A stretch of 17,207 nt of DNA from Clostridia bacterium. GTDB lineage: Bacteria > Bacillota_A > Clostridia > Christensenellales > Aristaeellaceae. Positions 14,378 to 17,207 of this stretch are shown in pieces (the first letter of the stretch is position 1; every line of letters starts with the position of its first letter). The notes under the pieces are model-generated. The model made no database searches, was not told the DNA's origin, and worked only from the letters and a program-made list of their open reading frames with translations. The translations under genes were made by a program, and so were the position numbers. Location: NCBI GenBank assembly GCA_017938645.1, contig JAGBBE010000131.1, positions 1-17,207 on the forward strand. The letters are read 5' to 3'.

Positions 14378-17207
14378 TCAGTCGATCTTGATGCAGTACA
14401 CGGCGCCAGCCTTGCTGCCGGTGGTGCCGATCACCATGAGGTTGCCGTACACGGCGGGAGAAGCGTCCAGCGTGAGCTTGGCCGTCTCATCCTCGGCGGT
14501 GAGCTGCAGGGTGTTGAGGATCGCGCCGGTCTTGGGATTCATCAGATGAATCTTGCCGTTTTCCTCGCCCTGGATCAGCCACGCGTCGCCGTCGGCGTTG
14601 TACACGGCCACGGGGCTGGAGATGGTGTTGCTTTCAAGCATGGTTTCCCACTTGAGGGAACCGCTCTTCTTGTCCAGCGCGAGCACGCGGGCGGGCTCAC
14701 GGCCGTTGGACACGGTGAAGATCACCAGATCGGAGATGCTTTCCTGACCCACCACGGGGCTGGCGTACACGCCGACGTCCTGCTTGGAGGCATAGGCGAC
14801 GTCCTCAGGCAGCTCGTAGGTCCAGTCGATCGCGCCGGTCAGGGCGTTCACGCGGCGGATGGCAACCCTCGCGCTGGCCTTGGTGCGCAGGGTGAGGGTG
14901 TTGCCGGTGTACAGCGCCACGGTGGACTCGTCCTCAACATCCAGAGCGGGCGTGGAGTCGATGTTGTCCTCGGTGTCGATGGCCCACACAGGCGTGAGGG
15001 TGTTGATATCCACACACTGCAGCACGCCGTTCTGGTCGCCGTAGTAGACGTAGTTGTTGTACATGGCGACGCTGGCGTCGATGTTGGTGTTGGTCTTCTT
15101 CTGCTCGGTCATCAGGGTCTTGTAGCCCTGCAGGCCGCTGGAAAGCTTCACGGAATTGCTCTGGTAGTTGTAGGCGTCCTTCACAGGGCCGAACTCAGCA
15201 GAGTAGATCAGGCCGTTCTGGCTGCCAACAACCATGGTGCCGGTTTCCTTGTCAAACAGCGCGGCGCCGGTGAAGCCGGAGTAATTGCTGTTCTTGTCCT
15301 TGCCGTCGCCGGCGATGAGGCGTTCCTTCTCATTGGTGATGAGATTGAGGATGTGGTAGCCGTTCTTGACGGTCTTGTTGGCCAGCTTGGCGTTGTACTG
15401 ACCGACGCCCAGAATGGGCGTGCCGTTGGTGGCCACGCTCAGACCGCCGCGGCTGGGAGCGCCCAGCTCGATGGGATCGCGGGTCAATTCGCCGGTGAGG
15501 AGGTTGAAGAAGTGCACCTTGCCGTCCTGGCCGGCCACGATGACCTCCTTAAGAGCGGTCACTTCCTTCTGGGCGTCATAGATGCCCATGTTGCGGCGCA
15601 GCTCGGTGGGCCACTTGACGATCACGGGCTGACCGGGAGCGGCCACGCCGTAAACCGTGCCGGAGTCGGCGATCCTCATGGAGCCGACGGGCTGGGTCCA
15701 GACCACGGAAAGCTTCTCGTCCTTTACGTCCACGGTGGAATACGCAGCGTTCTGACGCAGCGGGCCGGAACGGAAGGTCAGCACGCCCGCCTGACGCCAG
15801 CCGGCATAGTCAGCGCCGCCCACGGTGGTGGTGAAGGCGTTGAGCATATTGATGGCGCGGGAGCGGTTATAGTTGTCCACTTCCTTGGAGTTGTTGTAAA
15901 GCGTCGCCTTCAGGCCGATTTCGCCGGGCGCAGCAGATCCGTCAGCCGCAGCGGAGAGGCTGGGCAGAGGCGGAGTGGTGGGCACGGGAGTGGGCGTAGG
16001 CACGGGGGTGGGAGTGGGCGTGGGAGTCGGAGTCGGGCTGGGAGTGGGCGTCGGCGTGGGAGTGGGGCTGGGAGTGGGCGTCGGGCTCGGGGTAGGCGTG
16101 GGAGTCGGCGTCGCCGTGGGAGCCTCGGTGGGTACGGGAGTGGGGATCACAGGCTCATTGCCCAGCTGAACGGACACGCTGTATCCGGAGGGCGTAAAGT
16201 TGAGGCTGCTGTCGTCCATGTACTGGGCGGTGTAGCTGCCGGAATAGGCGTTGAGCACATCCACGGCCAGCGTCCATACGCGCTTGTCGTCGGTTTCGGT
16301 CATCACGCCGTCTTCATCGTCATAAGCGCTGACGATGAGGGTGCCCTCGTCATCCACCACGCGCACAGCGCCAACGGCGGTGGAGGTGGTCACAGTGAAG
16401 GTGATATGCGCAGGCACGGCGGAAAGGGAGGTGTCACAGGTGAAGGCCTGCACGGCAGGACCCTGCGCCTTGGGCGCGGCAATGCTTACCGGCGTGGTGG
16501 CGTTGAGGCCCTCGCCCTCCTGACCCTTGCGGGTAGCGTACACGGTATAGCTGCCTTCGTAGCCCTCGCTGACGGTGCAGGCAGGCTTCCACAGAAGCAC
16601 ATTGGAGTTGGAGATCACCTCGCCGGTGGCCTCCATGGCGGCGGAATAGGTTCCCTGATAGACCGTCCGGCCCAGATCATCCACAATGCGGATCCCCTCG
16701 ACGTTCTTGGCGGTCTGCACGGTGAAGAGCACCTGCGTGGGAGCCGTGCTGTCGGCAGCGGTGGCGCTGAAGCTCTTGAGGTCGGTCTCCTGGGGGACGA
16801 TCATTTCCTTGACCGTGTTGAAAGCGCCGACAACTGCCTTCTTCACCGGAGCAACCTTGGCGCCGAAGCCGCCGATGTTGTCCCAGTCAGGCAGGCAGAT
16901 ACCGGCCAGAAGGCCGCCGATGACGAGCAGAATCAGGATGATGGGCAGCAGAATGCCGCCGCGGCCGTCGTCGTCATCATCATAATCGTCATAATGCTCG
17001 GCGCGGGGATCCTTGCGGCGGAACTCCTCATCCTTGGGCAGGCGGGACTGCGGATGGGGCTGCGCGGGGCGCGTCACAGGACGGCGCACGGAGCTGTCGT
17101 CGTCAAGCATCTGCTGGGCAGGACGCGGCGCGGGACGGCGCACGGGCTGCTGCTGCGCGGCAGGACGGGCCTGCGGCTGAACCGGCTGCGCGGGGCGCTG
17201 CACCGGA
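14378..17207 (-). CDS. Single-pass membrane protein with tandem beta-domains, Thr/Pro linker and PQQ-like beta-propeller (5' end outside window)
   Basis: The frame is open to the right edge, so the true start is probably outside; residue 1 here is the GTG at 17203-17201. Order of parts: a Pro/Gln/Ala/Arg-rich, probably disordered cytosolic stretch (1-55) and an acidic patch [10 protein letters not shown] (71-80); one membrane helix (about 84-104); two related beta-rich domains (about 145-243 and 250-348), aligned by [16 protein letters not shown] and [16 protein letters not shown]; a Thr/Pro linker (about 352-415); then a C-terminal PQQ-type beta-propeller (about 480-941) with repeats such as [25 protein letters not shown] and [18 protein letters not shown]. 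The topology suggests the propeller is outside the cell. No tryptophan-docking or catalytic residues point to an enzyme; ligand binding or wall sensing are guesses. It ends 18 bases before plsX. Confidence 0.85.
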   Translation of the reverse strand, partial: PVQRPAQPVQPQARPAAQQQPVRRPAPRPAQQMLDDDSSVRRPVTRPAQPHPQSRLPKDEEFRRKDPRAEHYDDYDDDDDGRGGILLPIILILLVIGGLLAGICLPDWDNIGGFGAKVAPVKKAVVGAFNTVKEMIVPQETDLKSFSATAADSTAPTQVLFTVQTAKNVEGIRIVDDLGRTVYQGTYSAAMEATGEVISNSNVLLWKPACTVSEGYEGSYTVYATRKGQEGEGLNATTPVSIAAPKAQGPAVQAFTCDTSLSAVPAHITFTVTTSTAVGAVRVVDDEGTLIVSAYDDEDGVMTETDDKRVWTLAVDVLNAYSGSYTAQYMDDSSLNFTPSGYSVSVQLGNEPVIPTPVPTEAPTATPTPTPTPSPTPTPSPTPTPTPTPSPTPTPTPTPTPVPTPTPVPTTPPLPSLSAAADGSAAPGEIGLKATLYNNSKEVDNYNRSRAINMLNAFTTTVGGADYAGWRQAGVLTFRSGPLRQNAAYSTVDVKDEKLSVVWTQPVGSMRIADSGTVYGVAAPGQPVIVKWPTELRRNMGIYDAQKEVTALKEVIVAGQDGKVHFFNLLTGELTRDPIELGAPSRGGLSVATNGTPILGVGQYNAKLANKTVKNGYHILNLITNEKERLIAGDGKDKNSNYSGFTGAALFDKETGTMVVGSQNGLIYSAEFGPVKDAYNYQSNSVKLSSGLQGYKTLMTEQKKTNTNIDASVAMYNNYVYYGDQNGVLQCVDINTLTPVWAIDTEDNIDSTPALDVEDESTVALYTGNTLTLRTKASARVAIRRVNALTGAIDWTYELPEDVAYASKQDVGVYASPVVGQESISDLVIFTVSNGREPARVLALDKKSGSLKWETMLESNTISSPVAVYNADGDAWLIQGEENGKIHLMNPKTGAILNTLQLTAEDETAKLTLDASPAVYGNLMVIGTTGSKAGAVYCIKID
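15959..16150 (-). repeat. Low-complexity repeat coding for the Thr/Pro linker
   Basis: On the plus strand this stretch is made of short units of the kind GTGGGAGTGGGC and GTCGGCGTGGGA, in the coding direction alternating Pro codons with Thr, or at times Ser or Val, codons. It encodes an extended linker of the (TP)n and (SPTP)n type, with 12-base and 18-base periodicities. Such repeats can change length by slippage in register (6-base steps keep the frame). Confidence 0.85.

Noticed and set aside
15959..16150. Tandem repeat considered as a CRISPR array
   Set aside because: Units are 6 to 18 bases, without unique spacers, and they lie in frame inside a coding region.
15975..16169. Plus-strand frame reading as a Val/Gly repeat protein
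   Set aside because: It is the antisense of the Thr/Pro linker repeat in the propeller gene and has no start signal.

Overview
The window is part of a Gram-positive, probably clostridial (Bacillota, class Clostridia, gut-type) chromosome with high G+C in most genes. The evidence is gene order and gene content: a YbxF-type L7Ae-like gene heading the rpsL-rpsG-fusA (str) operon, and the plsX-acpP-rnc-smc-ftsY cluster typical of Bacillota. A DUF975 membrane protein, a DUF2974 lipase-like protein and a UPF0340 (YwlG) protein point the same way. Every gene I can support is on the minus strand, so the text below follows transcription from the right edge to the left.

Right part (17207 to 4534): a long, apparently continuous transcription unit. 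It starts with the 3' part of a gene for a single-pass membrane protein with two duplicated beta-rich domains, a Thr/Pro linker and a PQQ-type beta-propeller. Eighteen bases later comes plsX, then acpP, rnc, smc and ftsY, followed by a DUF975 membrane protein, a GNAT acetyltransferase, a TrmH/SpoU-type RNA methyltransferase and a UPF0340 protein. A strong terminator hairpin closes the unit at 4534-4566. The core genes join phospholipid and fatty-acid synthesis (PlsX, ACP), double-stranded RNA processing (RNase III), chromosome condensation (SMC) and membrane protein targeting (FtsY). fabD, fabG and fapR, which accompany these genes in Bacillus, are absent. Several spacers in this unit are rich in GC palindromes.

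Middle (about 4566 to 3044): a lower-G+C island. It holds an acyltransferase-3 membrane protein gene with its own promoter and terminator and a TTG start, plus about 360 bases with no recognisable gene.

Left part (3022 to 1): a monocistronic-looking DUF2974 alpha/beta-hydrolase gene with its own promoter and terminator. After it comes the str operon: promoter, L7Ae-like protein, rpsL (S12), rpsG (S7) and the first 27 codons of fusA (EF-G), cut by the left edge. The S12 protein carries arginine at position 88 where lysine is usual. The spacers around rpsL and rpsG hold hairpins and a possible internal promoter.

I found no tRNA or rRNA gene, insertion sequence, CRISPR array or clear new defence or biosynthetic system. 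The most interesting items are the natural S12 Arg88, the divergent ACP, the mosaic surface propeller protein next to plsX, the structured str-operon spacers and the low-G+C acyltransferase cassette.
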